From: Scytalidium lignicola
Lineage: Eukaryota; Ascomycota; Leotiomycetes
DNA length: 64,000 bases
NCBI GenBank assembly: GCA_002812745.2
Contig: NCSJ02000009.1
Location: 62,001 to 126,000 of the forward strand
Direction of reading: 5' to 3'
Part shown: positions 12,041-23,881 of the stretch, piece after piece
Layout of the letters: the number at the start of each line of letters is the position of its first letter
Position numbering within the stretch: the stretch's first letter is position 1
Position numbers and translations under genes: made by a program
Notes under the pieces: model-generated
What the model was told of the DNA's origin: nothing
The model's database searches: none
The model's input: only the letters and a program-made list of their open reading frames with translations

Positions 12041-12893
12041 TCTTTCTTCCAACTGTAGCGCTATGAAGCTCTAGTCATTTTGCATCTTACATGAGCCGGC
12101 CGTATCAAATCCCTTGAGCCGTGTCTGATTCCCGAGCCGCGTCTGACCTGATAAGTCTCGGTTAGGGGTCGCCTGCTGCCAAGTTTAGGACTTGTACCCC
12201 GTACTTCCGTACTGTACGGTAAGATGAGGATCTATCACTGCCTTGTATGAGATTATTACGTTTCGCCTCCTGATCTCACGTTATCTGCTCCCTCTTGGCG
12301 GTCCATCATACTCCCTCATAGCCACGGTTGGGCCGTCTAAATGGCGCCATACACACATCATACTGTACTGTACTGTAGTAGTAAAGTGTAAGGGGATCAC
12401 AGGAAAATCCGTATGGGCGGTAGGAAGTGGCAACTGACGAAAATTGTTAATAAGCAAAAGATTACTGCAGTAATATCTATAGCTCATAACCGTTTACAAA
12501 GTTAATCCGCATTGATCGTAGTAGATAACACCCAATTCGATTTAAATAAAGAACAACTAGTTACTATACTGTGCAGTAAATATATATATAAAAANGCTCA
12601 TAAACTCAAGCCAATTAGCTATATTATGGATGTCTTACCGATTCTACAGTGGTTTCCTGTAAGTAACTATAGGCAACTATTCAAAAAATTTAATGTACGC
12701 AATGGAGCAAATTAATGTGAACATAGCTTATGGATGGTTTCTCCAATACCAAATATCGTTTGTTATTGTCGAATGTTTTATTATAAATTATAACATAAGA
12801 TGAATACTTCAGACGGATTTAATCTTAAGAATAAAACTCCGCATAATACTGTACTGTAGAACTCTCCCCCCTCACAGCTTACTCATCTTCTCC

Positions 12894-13054
12894 ACAGTTC
12901 TCCCCTCCCCCTGAATCGGCGTCGAGTGGCAAAATTATGTAAATTATCAAAGCCAATCATAATAGTATATTCTAGAAGAATCTGATTGTAATTGGCTATA
13001 ATACCCTGGGTTATTTTGCCACTCGGCACCGATTCAGGGGGAGGGGAGAACTGT
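12894..13054. repeat. Inverted-repeat element B (foldback, about 160 bp)
   Basis: The left arm begins ACAGTTCTCCCCTCCCCCTG at 12894, and its near-perfect reverse complement ends at 13054. Complementarity covers about 42 bases (only a few mismatches around CGGCGTCGAG/CTCGGCACCG). It resumes further inward (AGCCAAT on both sides), so nearly the whole element can fold into a hairpin centred near TTCTAGAAGAA. Confidence 0.8.
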
Positions 13055-14329
13055 ACAGTACTGGCACTTATTTACACCAAAATAGCACTTGCAAACACCT
13101 TAGATACTGTAATCAAGCGCGTACCTCGTCTAATGAATATAATTCTATATTTATACTGTAATCATCATGGTCCCTTTCTTTAACGAAAGGTAAACGAGTG
13201 TCAGTACTGTGTGAGAAGCTCCCTTTTCTAGAAAGTAAGCCCGTACTTACGTTGAATCATTTTTTTCCATGCCGGGGAAGCTCTGACAAATCTCTTACTG
13301 TAATAGATAACGAAATGACTACAGCAATCTCATCAAAGTCATTAGTCTACCCTCTTGCGAAAAGTGAGTAGTCCTACCGTCTGAAGCTTGTCCGAAACGA
13401 CGACTAGCACCGTATATTTACAAGAGGCGGCAACTCATGGCATACTCAGCTCCAAACCGAGAAAGATCAAAGAGGTCTTCGGAGCTGTTCTAAATGCAAA
13501 GGATGGAAGATGCAGTGCAGTTTGGCTTCTTCATCAAACCGTATCTGTCAAGTATGCCGTAATCGTGGTTCTAGGAGTGTCAACCATTAATTTCTGAAGA
13601 GTGTGTTGAACTCCAATAATAGATCTACTCAGCAACTAGTCAGTAGTTGAATAGCAAAGATGGAAGAATTAGTCGAGCGGGCTGGGGGAAAAGGCTGATG
13701 AATTGAAATCATAAATTTAGTAACTATTAAGATATTAAGATCTACCCTTTAGCAAGAGTCATGTAAATGTAAAAATTGAACTTAGCAAGATGTTTTATTA
13801 TAGTACGGTTCTCTGTCAGACATTAATTAAGATCATATCTCTTGTTAGGATTTATTCCTCACTCTTCGGCATAGCATAGAGCTGTCAAGGGAAACATCTA
13901 CTGTAGGTAGGATATTTAGAAATTCTGGTCAGAACGCATGACTTCACCATGAGATTACTGTAAGAGCTAGGATAGCTATACGACAAGAACTATTTAAATC
14001 ATAGAAGTTTATAAAACCATTTATTCTGAGCCGGGGTATCTCTATCCATGTTTGACCAATCATACATTCCGCGCATTTCTATCACACTGGTTGAGCACGT
14101 CCAGGACATACAAGAATACTCACGTCTGTAGTCCTGTACTGTAAAATCTTGGTGGTCTCTTCTGCTAAATTTTCGTAAGAATTACTATACAGTTCGGACG
14201 TATACCCGGTTCGTCTCATAATGCGGGGCTGCACTGCCTACGGAGGTACAGCGGTTAAGTATTCATATAGCCCTAGTAAGGGTGCTCCCGATAACTGCGG
14301 CATATTGCCAAGGCACCAAACCAAGTATG

Positions 14330-14480
14330 CAAGTGCCATATAATTATAGGCTTTTCAGTAAGCGCAATGCCTGAAACGCCCTATAATTACAGCGTATTAC
14401 AGCCTGAAGATCACCATAATTACAAGCACCCAAATTCTTAGAGCAGCTGCCTAATATGGACAAAGCTATTACAACCTCTC
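14330..14480. repeat. Diverged short repeat family, copy 2
   Basis: It contains CGCCCTATAATTACAGCG near 14378 and TGCCTAATATGGACAAAGCT near 14450, parallel to copy 1 at 11888-12040. An internal inverted pair (TATAATTATAGG and CCTATAATTA) is also visible. Confidence 0.5.
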
Positions 14481-14617
14481 CTCGGTACAGTACAATCAGA
14501 GTATTTTAATCAAATAACTTCATGCTTGGAGGTCGAGGTCCTACCCGTCCGTGCCGTCATACCGATTCGTCTGTACCAGCACGCTCATCCTTGTATCATC
14601 TTTGTAAGTTACTGTCC

Positions 14618-14851
14618 CCCCTTAAAAGATTCATACCTGCAAGGGTCAAACCCGGGATTATTGCTAGGATTAGACCAGTATTAGACTAAGATTGTGAGAT
14701 TCTGAACAAGGACTGCAAGGACCTTATGAGCTCATCTGGGTAATATTCATAAAATATAATTCCCCACTTTGAAAGGGTTATACAAGGGTTTGAGCAAATG
14801 GGATCACGCAAATGACACTTTTACCCTTGCAGGTATGAATATTTTAAAGGG
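14618..14851. repeat. Inverted-repeat element C (MITE-like, about 235 bp)
   Basis: The left arm at 14618-14650 contains ATTCATACCTGCAAGGGT, and the right arm at 14823-14851 is its reverse complement with two or three mismatches near the tip. The flanks carry TTACTGTCC on the left and GTACTGTGA on the right, which could be a TACTGT target-site duplication. No coding capacity is seen inside. Confidence 0.75.
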
Positions 14852-15265
14852 AATAGTACTGTGAAAATTTGTGAGCTTACTGTACAAGAGTTCGATTTAG
14901 AGGGGTCTAGACCTCATTCTATGGGCGGCAGTATCTCCACCCGAAGTCTCACTCATTCACTAGTTAACTAAGGCTCTGCCAAAACTATGTTCGCTAATTA
15001 ATAAAAAATAAAAGGGTTTTTTTTAGGTGGAGCTAATAAATCAACAACCACAACTAATCATAACATTCCCATAATACACTGTAACTATAGTATACTTCGG
15101 ATGATATACTAACTAAGATAACCTAACCTCTTAACAAACTATTAACTAATTATTAGCCTTTAATTAATTACAAATAATTGTCATTGTTCTGTACAGTAAT
15201 AATCATAGTAAAACCTAGAAGTACATATTAATTATACTACCTGAAGTTCTATGCCGTTATTGGCA

Positions 15266-16385
15266 GTGGTTGTCGATTTAGCTCTTCCTCTCTTTGGAAT
15301 ACAATCAACGATATGATTTCTAGAGTATAACGTCAATTCTACCTCGTCCTACGAACAGAACAAGTTCCTCCAGCCCCTTATATCTCTAAGTATGTTGTTA
15401 AAGCCCTCAACTACTGTAATCGACCCCCCCNAAGTGCGGTCTTTTGCGTTACATCCTCTTCAATTACTTCTCTCCTTGTCTTCTCTATCTACCTTCTTTT
15501 CAGCGCTTCAAATTGTGCATTCTTCTTATCTTTCATTATACTCTATTCTAAGTCATATTAGCACAACTGTTCCATCTTACCTTCTACAAAAGCGTTCATT
15601 TAAGTATCGTCACAGTTGCAAATTCGTCGAGATTGGGAATGATTTCTTGGATTATGACTTATGCTGGATTATCAACAGGTTCAAAGAGCGAATAAAGAAG
15701 TTCGTGAAACTAGAATTTTCTATGATCCATAGATTGAATTAAGACTGGACATCCTTTCATCCTTCGCAGTTAGCAGAGTGCGCCCCCCACCCCGCTTAAG
15801 AAAAAGGAAAACAAAAAAGCAAAGGAAGGGAGAAAGTAAGCAAGTAAAAAGGGTACACGACCAATTCTATCTAAATGTGTTACTTAATTAGTTTCAGGAA
15901 TTATGAACGTTAAAGGTTTTGAAAGCAAAGGAAAAGCAGCTGCTCTTAATTCTCGTGAAGAGTATCTTGAATGATGTCCTCCTTTTTTTTATGGGCATTT
16001 GCATCTAAGTGAAAGATATTTAAAGTATAGTAGAGGTATACTCAGTGATAAGACGAGGATCGTTACATGTAGGTAGAAATGGCACTATGGTCGTGATGAT
16101 GTCAAGATGCTTTATTATATCTGTCAGTTACTGTCCGAACTATGGGTTAAGTTGAGCACACAGCCCTTATCTACTGATAATGAATGTTACTTATTATGAA
16201 ACCCTCCTAGGGGCCATCGCATCCTGGGGAGCCCTCCTGGGAGTGATGCTTTCCTGGGATCTACCATTCCAGGACCGTACTAATCCTAGGATTCCTTACC
16301 GGAATCCACTGTTGCCTATCTTAGCTTAAGACATCTAAGGTTCATGACATTTGTGTAAGGCTAAGGCTAAATCGACATGACCACC
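15266..16385. repeat. Possible 1.1 kb element bounded by TGTCGATTTAGC inverted repeats
   Basis: GTGGTTGTCGATTTAGC at 15266-15282 faces GCTAAATCGACATGACCACC at 16366-16385, an inverted match of about 16 bases with a small gap. The right-hand sequence also resembles 46824-46860. The interior has only one unsupported open frame. An ancient non-autonomous element is possible. Confidence 0.35.
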
Positions 16386-16625
16386 TAGAAAAATCGACAC
16401 ACAAATTCTGTAACTTCATACATATATATCCTTAGAATTAATAAATTAAAATTAACTCAAATAGTATATTTTTAAATAGCATACTCGAATTAATAAAAGT
16501 ATTTTAATTATATATGTTTTATAAAGGTTTCTTGTAAAAATGTAGTTGAAGTAAGTGAGTTTTAGAACAAGAGTGTCCTTGTTTAAAATTTCTCATTCTT
16601 GCTTAAACTTTCCTGTACCACTTAA

Positions 16626-16945
16626 ATATGTTCCAGCCCATACGTGAATTCCGCCCATTCATGAATCGCCTAGGCGATACGTAAATAAACACCTTATTTT
16701 CTACTTTTTTAAAGTAAACTCCATATATTTCTTTTAATATATCTTTAACTAATGTTGTATTAAGAATTATTATATAATTTTTNATATCGTTTTAAANGCT
16801 TGAAATCTCTAGAATTTAATTATCATATAATATTAAAAGAAATATATGGAGTTTACTTTNAAAAAAGTAGAAAATAAGGTGTTTATTTACGTATCGCCTA
16901 GGCGATTCATGAATGGGCGGAATTCACGTATGGGCTGGAACATAT
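16626..16945. repeat. Inverted-repeat element D (about 115-base arms, 90-base spacer)
   Basis: Arm 16626-16740 (starting ATATGTTCCAGCCCATACGT and ending CTTTTAATAT) is matched by its reverse complement at 16830-16945. The match is essentially complete apart from a homopolymer difference at an N (16860). Each arm contains the palindromic segment CGCCTAGGCG. The spacer is almost pure A/T and contains two ambiguous bases. Such nearly identical arms imply recent origin or gene conversion. Confidence 0.85.
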
Positions 16946-17499
16946 ATAACTTTGGTCTGAGAAGCTTAAGCGACCTGGGGTCTGAGATAAGATGTAATAA
17001 TGTATTTATATCGGTTTTTAATTTCCAGGAGTACCTCATCAACCCGCCTATACGTCTATATACTGAATATTCTCTTCCATAGAGACNAAAAAAGTATCGC
17101 ACGNTTTGCACATTTCTATCCAAGTGCAATGCGTCTAGTAAGATATATAGGAAAAGGCTCTCAACATTAGGATGCCAAAACGCTCGCATAATCAAAAATC
17201 AAAGTTTGATGATGCCGCTGATATATAAGCATAACTCCGGAGGCAGATGCAGTGTGAACCTTATTTTCTTTTTTCCAACGTTCCTTCCATATTGCCCTGG
17301 ATCAGCCCAATCCAATTCGACGCGCCTTTAACTCCAACCGACAGTCCTGCTCGTCATGAGGTTTTTTTCATTGATGGGAATATTCAAGATCCTTAAGTCA
17401 AAGGAAGCATACCATTTCCAGGTAGCTCCCGACTTTAGTAGCAAAATAGATGAGATCGGAGAGAAAGAGATGATTGGTGGAGACGAAAGCTTAAACCTT

Positions 17500-20242
17500 C
17501 TACCAAGCAATGACAGTCTCCCTCTCTACCCTTTTCCCATCCTCCATAGCAATTGCGCCTCGGCATTTCACCTTGATGTATCTATCTGGAACATGGAAAT
17601 CGACGATCATGAGCTGCATCCTCTTCTCTTCGGGTATGAGATAGGCATAACATTCACCGTTACTCTTGTCACCACTATCACTAACACCTACACGGCCAGT
17701 AGCAGGGCCAGTATGAACGCTGCTGTTGGCCACTGATGGTTTCCTTGATGACTTGTTGTATTCGTCTGCTTTCCGTTCGGATAATTCATCACTACCATCC
17801 ACAGTTCGATGGTCGGTTCCAAGGACAGATGCAGTCACGGATTGTCCAATCTCCATGCCATCCTGAAATGCACCACGCCGGAAGCGTTCTTGGCTAAAAT
17901 TGATGTGCGAAGAGCTAGTGTAGGTAGACATCGGATGAAAAGAGGTATTGGGGGACCGGAGATCAGGGAACGGGATCCCTAGGCCTTCTTCCTCGCAGAA
18001 GCAGAGCCAACGACCAATACGTGCACTGAGAATAGCATCCCACATACCTTCTTGCCTAGGACTTCTCAATAGAAGACTGATGGCCTCCCGACGTATGGTA
18101 GGGTCACGACATCTAATTCCCACGACATGGAGGGGCGGGATAATGCCGGCATCAAATGAGAAACGAGGGTTAGGTGGCATTTGCGTCACCAGATCAGAGG
18201 ATATCAAGAGTTCCGATATGCGAGTTATATACTGGAAGCTTGGGAAATAGTCGTCGTAGATCATCTCCGATTCAGATTGCACAGAGGCAAGCAGAACTAT
18301 TGTAGTCTTCTGGTATAAAGATAAGACTAGGGTACGAGGGTTAGCGACGGATCCATCCTGATTGATAGCACTGTCAAGAAATGGCCTGAAAGCAGTCTCA
18401 AAGTCAGCTAGCTGAGCAATTATGGAGGTATAAGTCCGGGTGATGACGGATAGCGGTTCACTGAGCTGGGGTGCGTAAGTTCGATTGAACAGAACGCGCC
18501 GAAAGAATTGTAAAGCACGGTCCTGGAGAAAGTCCCAGCAGTGGTATGCTGCTTCATGGTCTGGAAAAGAAGGTGGAATAGGGAGGTCATAGAGCTTATG
18601 GACATCCCAGACTAAAGGGGGAATGCCTGGGATCATGCCAAAATAGAGACCTTGAACCTCAAGACGAACAAATGTCCGTATGAGACTGTCTTCAATACCC
18701 AAATCATTATTCAAAGTTTGAATCGGCACACGGGATGCCAGAGGACGCTTACGACTTGCCAATGTGGCCACGGGTTGAGAGGCGGGAGGAGGCGGAGGTG
18801 GTAGCAGCTGTGGCGAGGGCATGTGGGATTCCATTGATGGAGGAGTGTAAGTGGAGGATGTCACGGCAGAAAATGGTGACCGTGCTGATGCATTGAGCAT
18901 AGAACCATTTAACCGTATACTCTCCACTATAACCTGTGATTGAGTTGTTGGCGTTAGATCAGGATAGTCAAGAACAGCAGATAAACTATCGCTAATCGTG
19001 GTTATCTCGACACGCTGAGCCTGTGTTCGATTCTGAAGAGAAAATTTTTGTTCTTGATCACGGTCAGACTCATGCCGCAATGGAAGATCTGTGGTTGTGC
19101 TGAGAGGCCCACGGAGAGGAATTTGGGATCGATCTGGTACAGGAATTGCCTCGTTAATATCAGAGCCTGACTTCTGTCTAACAAAAGCGGCCGCACTTTT
19201 CGATGTCTGTAAGAACTCCTGTACACGAGCAACCACCGGATTGGAGGAGGAAGTATCCTCACACACAGAGCGACGTCGCAGATCCTTTAAAATACGGCTG
19301 TTTCCAGATGCTTCCGAGAGGGTTGAGTGTCTCCGAGGAATCCACGGCTTTGAACCAGGCCTCTCGGAATAGTGACTGCGAAGAAGTTTCAAGCCGCCGT
19401 AGGTCTGTTGGATGCTGGATGAAAAGCTACCTTGAAGAGTTTCGAAGCACACGAACAAGATGCAGGCGATGAGGGCTGTCCTCAGTTGGGCTCCTCCCGA
19501 TGCAGATAAATGAACGTTGAGAGCTCGAATGGCCTTGGCGAAGAAAATGGCTGAGTACTCGCTGTGTTCCTTGTCAACGCCCTGGATGATATTGACCTTT
19601 AGGGAGTCTTTTTGGGTGGCATCGTCTAGGCCTTTACTGAGGGCAGCTATAGCAATTGCGGCATATCGTATCGGCGGCACATAGAATGCCTCCTGCAGAA
19701 CGATCCGTGTCCAGAAGTTATCATCATAAAACCCAGGTAACTCATGAGATACACAATCACAGAAGAACTGAAAATACCTATTCTCCCTCTCGGTGGTGTA
19801 TACCGAGAGACTTGGTGTATATAAGGACAGTGTCGGGATGCGTGGTTGAAGAGGCATCACTGCCACACGTTGCGGCTGGTCTGTTGCGTAACCATCGCAG
19901 ACTCGACCAAATTTCTGGCATCGAAGACACTGTGGTTTTGCTTCATCACACTTTACTCGACGAGCTCTAGCACCTCGAGATTAGTATTGTTTCTGGCCTA
20001 TCTATGATGGGTGCAATATTCCGTGATCATGGTCAGGGAGCTTACTTGCATGTTATGCACCCTGACTTGACCTTGGGCCGACTTGCTCTTAGTCTCTTTG
20101 ATCTGTTACCATCAAGCGATGGACGACGGTACAATTCCATTGGAATGGATTCGGCAGGGTGGCTGGGAGTGAGTGTGGACGTTGTCGCCGGTTGTTCCTC
20201 TCTTAAGTGAGAAGCATTTGGACGTGTCATTATGTACGACAT
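17500..20242 (-). CDS. Zn2Cys6 fungal transcription factor (large)
   Basis: Two exons (20242-20046 and 19966-17500) encode 887 residues. Exon 1 ends in GCITC; the acceptor CTAG at 19968-19967 is chosen because the nearer CGAG site would put a stop codon in frame. The joined sequence contains GCITCKARRVKCDEAKPQC, then LRCQKFGRVC. Thus the binuclear zinc cluster is C62-x2-C65-x6-C72-x6-C79-x2-C82-x6-C89. A downstream region (RYFQFFCDCVSHELPGF, then YAAIAIAALSKG) matches the start of the regulatory domain common in this class. A Ser/Pro-rich linker with PQLLPPPPPP lies near the middle. The protein is predicted nuclear and should bind CGG-type half sites. Its target genes are unknown; the nearest neighbours are far away. 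The start is the first ATG of the exon, and shorter starts are possible. Confidence 0.9.
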
Positions 20243-23200
20243 TCCAGAAAAGGCCCAGACGGGCGAGAATGCCGACCTTTTCCAAGTCCAAAGCAGAACA
20301 GGCTTTCTTGGTTGCCAATGGGGAAGGGAGGGTCGTCAAAGTAGAAAAGGAGCAAGAGCGGTGCGGCCATAAGATGCTGCTGGTGAAGCGTCGGCGAGAG
20401 CCTATATACAATGCCCATAGTCGATATCCATCGGGTTTAAGGTTAGACTTGCTGATGAATATGGGCAAATTATTTATGGTGGCCACACGGCCTAGCGTGC
20501 TAGCAGGTATCCTAGAGGATCCTTTTGGAGAAGAGTGCTTGAATATATATCCAGAAGATGTCTAAGAAGTCCCGCGGTCCTGTTCCCGGACGGGTAAGAG
20601 GCGTGCCGTTGCGCCCTAAAGGGGAGGTGAATGCGCCGGCGCGCGAGTAGCCAACAGCCTGGTTATTATGCCAACGTGGGAACTACTGCCCACCTTTCCT
20701 GTACCGGTATCACGTCCATCTCACGCACACAATGCTGACCTTTTTACAACTAACGTATGGTCCTCCAGCCTTTCTACTCTATCAGGGGGCAATCATGGCA
20801 TCGGCAGGCTTGACAGAGCTAAAGGTTTGGTGGAGAGAGCTTAATTTGAGCGGCAATACCGGTAATCTTTCTCGCCCGCTCTAACCCAATACATATACGA
20901 GTTATGCGTGTAGGCTGCTAATACTCCCTGTAGAAGAGGTACGGATGTTCTATTCTTCCTCAGGGAAGCTTATGGCCTTGAAAAACTCCATAGCACTACT
21001 GGATTTCTCCTTATCGACCCCCATACGATGCAACAACACCATTCTGAATAGCTTGCAGGATTCAGCCTTCAGCCTTGCCAACCGGACCTACTTCGAAGCC
21101 CACTCTGCACTCTGGCCGTGCCCTCGGTAGATGCTAGTGAAATTTAGGATTGCTTGCTGATACTATCTTACTCACCCAACCCTTATTGAGTAATCGATTA
21201 CTGATTCAGCTGGCCCCGTCTCCGTCAGGAGTTTCCCAAGAATCTGGGTGAGAATGAGAACTTGCTAGGGCCGTCAGCTAGATCGACGGCAAATAATTAC
21301 TGTAATGCCGTTATGGCTCTTGCCAAGAGCAAGCTCCCTTATCCACCATGATTACTCACGCAAGGCTGCTTATTCAGGAAGAGATACCGGATTTATAATC
21401 TCAAGCAGATTGTCGATTGATAATTTATGGATTGTTCCTTGACTAGCAATGTTACTATATCAGTAGTTGTGCGGGTACCTGTGCTGATTTCTTCAAGTTG
21501 TAAATGAACACGCGAGTGAGCTTGAGAAAATGTGCCAATAGGACAGTCAGTAATTACCCTACTGTACAACCCTACAAGATTTAGACCTAGAATATAAGGA
21601 AGCGACGACGATGGCATGACGAAGGCACCTAATACTACAGCTTATCCAATTATTTCACTCTGTGCATTTACATCCCCAAGGATGAATACAGTAATATTCA
21701 GGGTACTGCGGAGATAGCGGAGCTTGTCTAGCACATCTTTCGCCAGTTGTTTCTTTATTGCGGAAGACGTGTCCTCTGGATTGCTCTGATTGCCACTGAA
21801 ACCAACCTAATTTGATATCATTACCGTATGGAAGCAACGCCGAGAGCTCTGGTTACCTTCAGCTGATGGATCACCGGAACCACTTCTCAGCCCCGCTGTA
21901 GTGCTAATCTTGGAAATGTTTGGCTAATAGCTAGCGTTGTCGTGTCCCTTTTTCAACCTTATCCCCGACTTTCCGTGATAACCCACATAGTGCATAGTAA
22001 CAGTATAATTGCGTGGTCATCCAATTAAAGGAGGATAGCGCCTGCAACCGATTTAAAGATTCCACATCAATTGGCCACCTAGACTTAAATGCTGACGCCA
22101 ACTGTCACGGAAGCAGATCATTCGTCATTTCTGACTCTCCTAATTGAAGCAACGCTCTCACATTCTAAAACGCTAATCGTGATGACGGAGTTCATGTGGT
22201 GCCAATAAGTTCTTTCATTCAAGGAATAATGGCTTCTTCCGGGGTTAAACTTGCCACCAGGGGATAGCACGGGGTTATTAACCAATCCATCCATCCATCC
22301 ATCTACTTGCAATAAGCATTTAACTTACAGTACTGTGCCACCCTGTTGGGTATCCCTTGATCGCTAGCCATGGAAAAGGGGTTGATGATGCCACGGATGC
22401 CTTGGAGCTACCCTAGTCATTTAGTCGATTTATTAGAAGTCAATGCATCTTAAGCTTAAGAATTGTCGGTCAGCAAAGTTGTACCGAGCATCATCTGTGA
22501 TAATTGAACATTTGCTGAAAAGTTATGCCATCGGGAGCGTATATCCTTATCAAAGACCAGTTCAGATACTCAATTAGAATAAGGTCTCGTTCGCATTCGT
22601 CTTCATTTCAATACGAGGCAATCGCCTCCCTCCCACAGTGAAATTCTCCTCAGTGCCGGTTCCGCAATTCTAGCACTGCCAGGATTGGGTCCTTGCTTTC
22701 TTTTCCCAGGTCCACACAAGCCCTAGGCGCGTGATCTCGGTGTTCTGGCCTTCGTTTGCCCGACGTCTTATTAAGATTCATCGGGGTTCGGGGTACAGTA
22801 CTGTACAGTATCAGCTCGAGTCGGGGGAAAGCAATCCCGAACAGGGACCCTGGTGAATAGCATAACGTAGATACCTAGGGATCGGAATATCCGATGTAGA
22901 AAACCTAACAAGATGTGATAGTGCTTACCGGATTTTACTATTGTCATACCACTACATCCGTATATACTGTAGAATGGGAAACAGTCTTACTGTAACAGCG
23001 GCTGCAAAGGCAGCAATAAGGCAATCGGATTTGCTGATTGCATTTTCATTGGTCAGACTGGAAATCGAGGAATTTAATTGACGAGTATATTTATAACCGT
23101 AGCCAAGGCACAGGATAATTATTTTAAATGGGACCGTTCGGACGGTATATCAATAATGCGTTGAAGCGAATCGGGAAATTGATGACGAGAATAAAGTTCC

Positions 23201-23881
23201 AGATAAAGTTCAGATCAACTTCTTCATGAACCTATAGTCCAGAGCAACTCACAAGTCTCGCAAGAATCTAAAATGTTCTTTTATTTCTAACCACGAAAAT
23301 ATGATTGAATAACTTCAATTGGCACTTTCGGTTACTAAAAGCGATGGGAATCTGAAAATTACATCATCTGATTAATCAAGTTTCTAGAAAGGATGGAAGA
23401 AATCGATCTCTCATCACATGATGCGTAAAAGAGAGTGACACCTATTCCTCCAAATCTAACTGCTTGCGATCAAACTAATACGTCAGCTATGATGTGGGCC
23501 CTGGATGTGGCTTTGGTGTAAGGCATACTCACTCGCGGTCCCGAATAGTAACAACAGCAGCAGCCTTACGCGCTGACCAGTAGACGACGTCGGGGGAATC
23601 AGCAAAAAGTCACTCGTTTTAAAATTATTGAGCAACAAGACTGTAGTCGGAAGAAGAGACGCGGAATTGAGCCACGCACGCAACTTATTAATGAATTAAC
23701 AATCAAAAGCGCCACATGTCGTGCTTAGTGTCAGATTACATATTTTTAAACAGAAAACTAAGTGAATGACAAAACAACTTAATAAAATAAAAGCTATAAC
23801 GAACCTAATATACCATTACTAGACTCAATTTCCCCAGAAGACTTTTGGTTCAATCATCGAATTCGGGGACTTCAGCAAAAA
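20243..23881. other. Intergenic region, no supported gene
   Basis: Only short frames occur. The plus-strand frame at 20173-20565 is antisense to the regulator's first exon and leader and has no motif. TACTGTA-type words recur near 21300, 21560, 22328, 22795 and 22980, the third-last being GGTACAGTACTGTACAGTAT. A short (ATCC)n run lies near 22284-22301. Confidence 0.5.
22284..22301. repeat. (ATCC)n microsatellite
   Basis: Four to five tandem ATCC units are visible directly in the sequence. No associated gene is present. Confidence 0.8.

Larger units (their letters stand above)
10630..17499. other. Gene-poor AT-rich block with foldback elements and TACTGTA words
   Basis: No gene can be supported over nearly 7 kb. 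Open frames are short, lack splice-compatible partners, and some cross ambiguous bases. The block contains at least four inverted-repeat elements (listed separately), diverged copies of a short repeat containing CCTATAATTA, and about 25 copies of TACTGTA or its complement TACAGTA, many joined into longer palindromes. Confidence 0.6.

Noticed and set aside
15392..15742. A 116-codon plus-strand frame in the gene-poor block
   Set aside because: It contains an ambiguous base after a C run and consists of low-complexity Leu/Ser-rich sequence with no supporting features.
16887..17195. Minus-strand frame overlapping inverted-repeat element D
   Set aside because: It crosses two N bases and one arm of the foldback; it is a by-product of the repeat, not a gene.
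20173..20565. A 130-codon plus-strand frame upstream of the first regulator
   Set aside because: It is antisense to the regulator's first exon and leader, has no recognisable motif, and its composition is unlike neighbouring genes.
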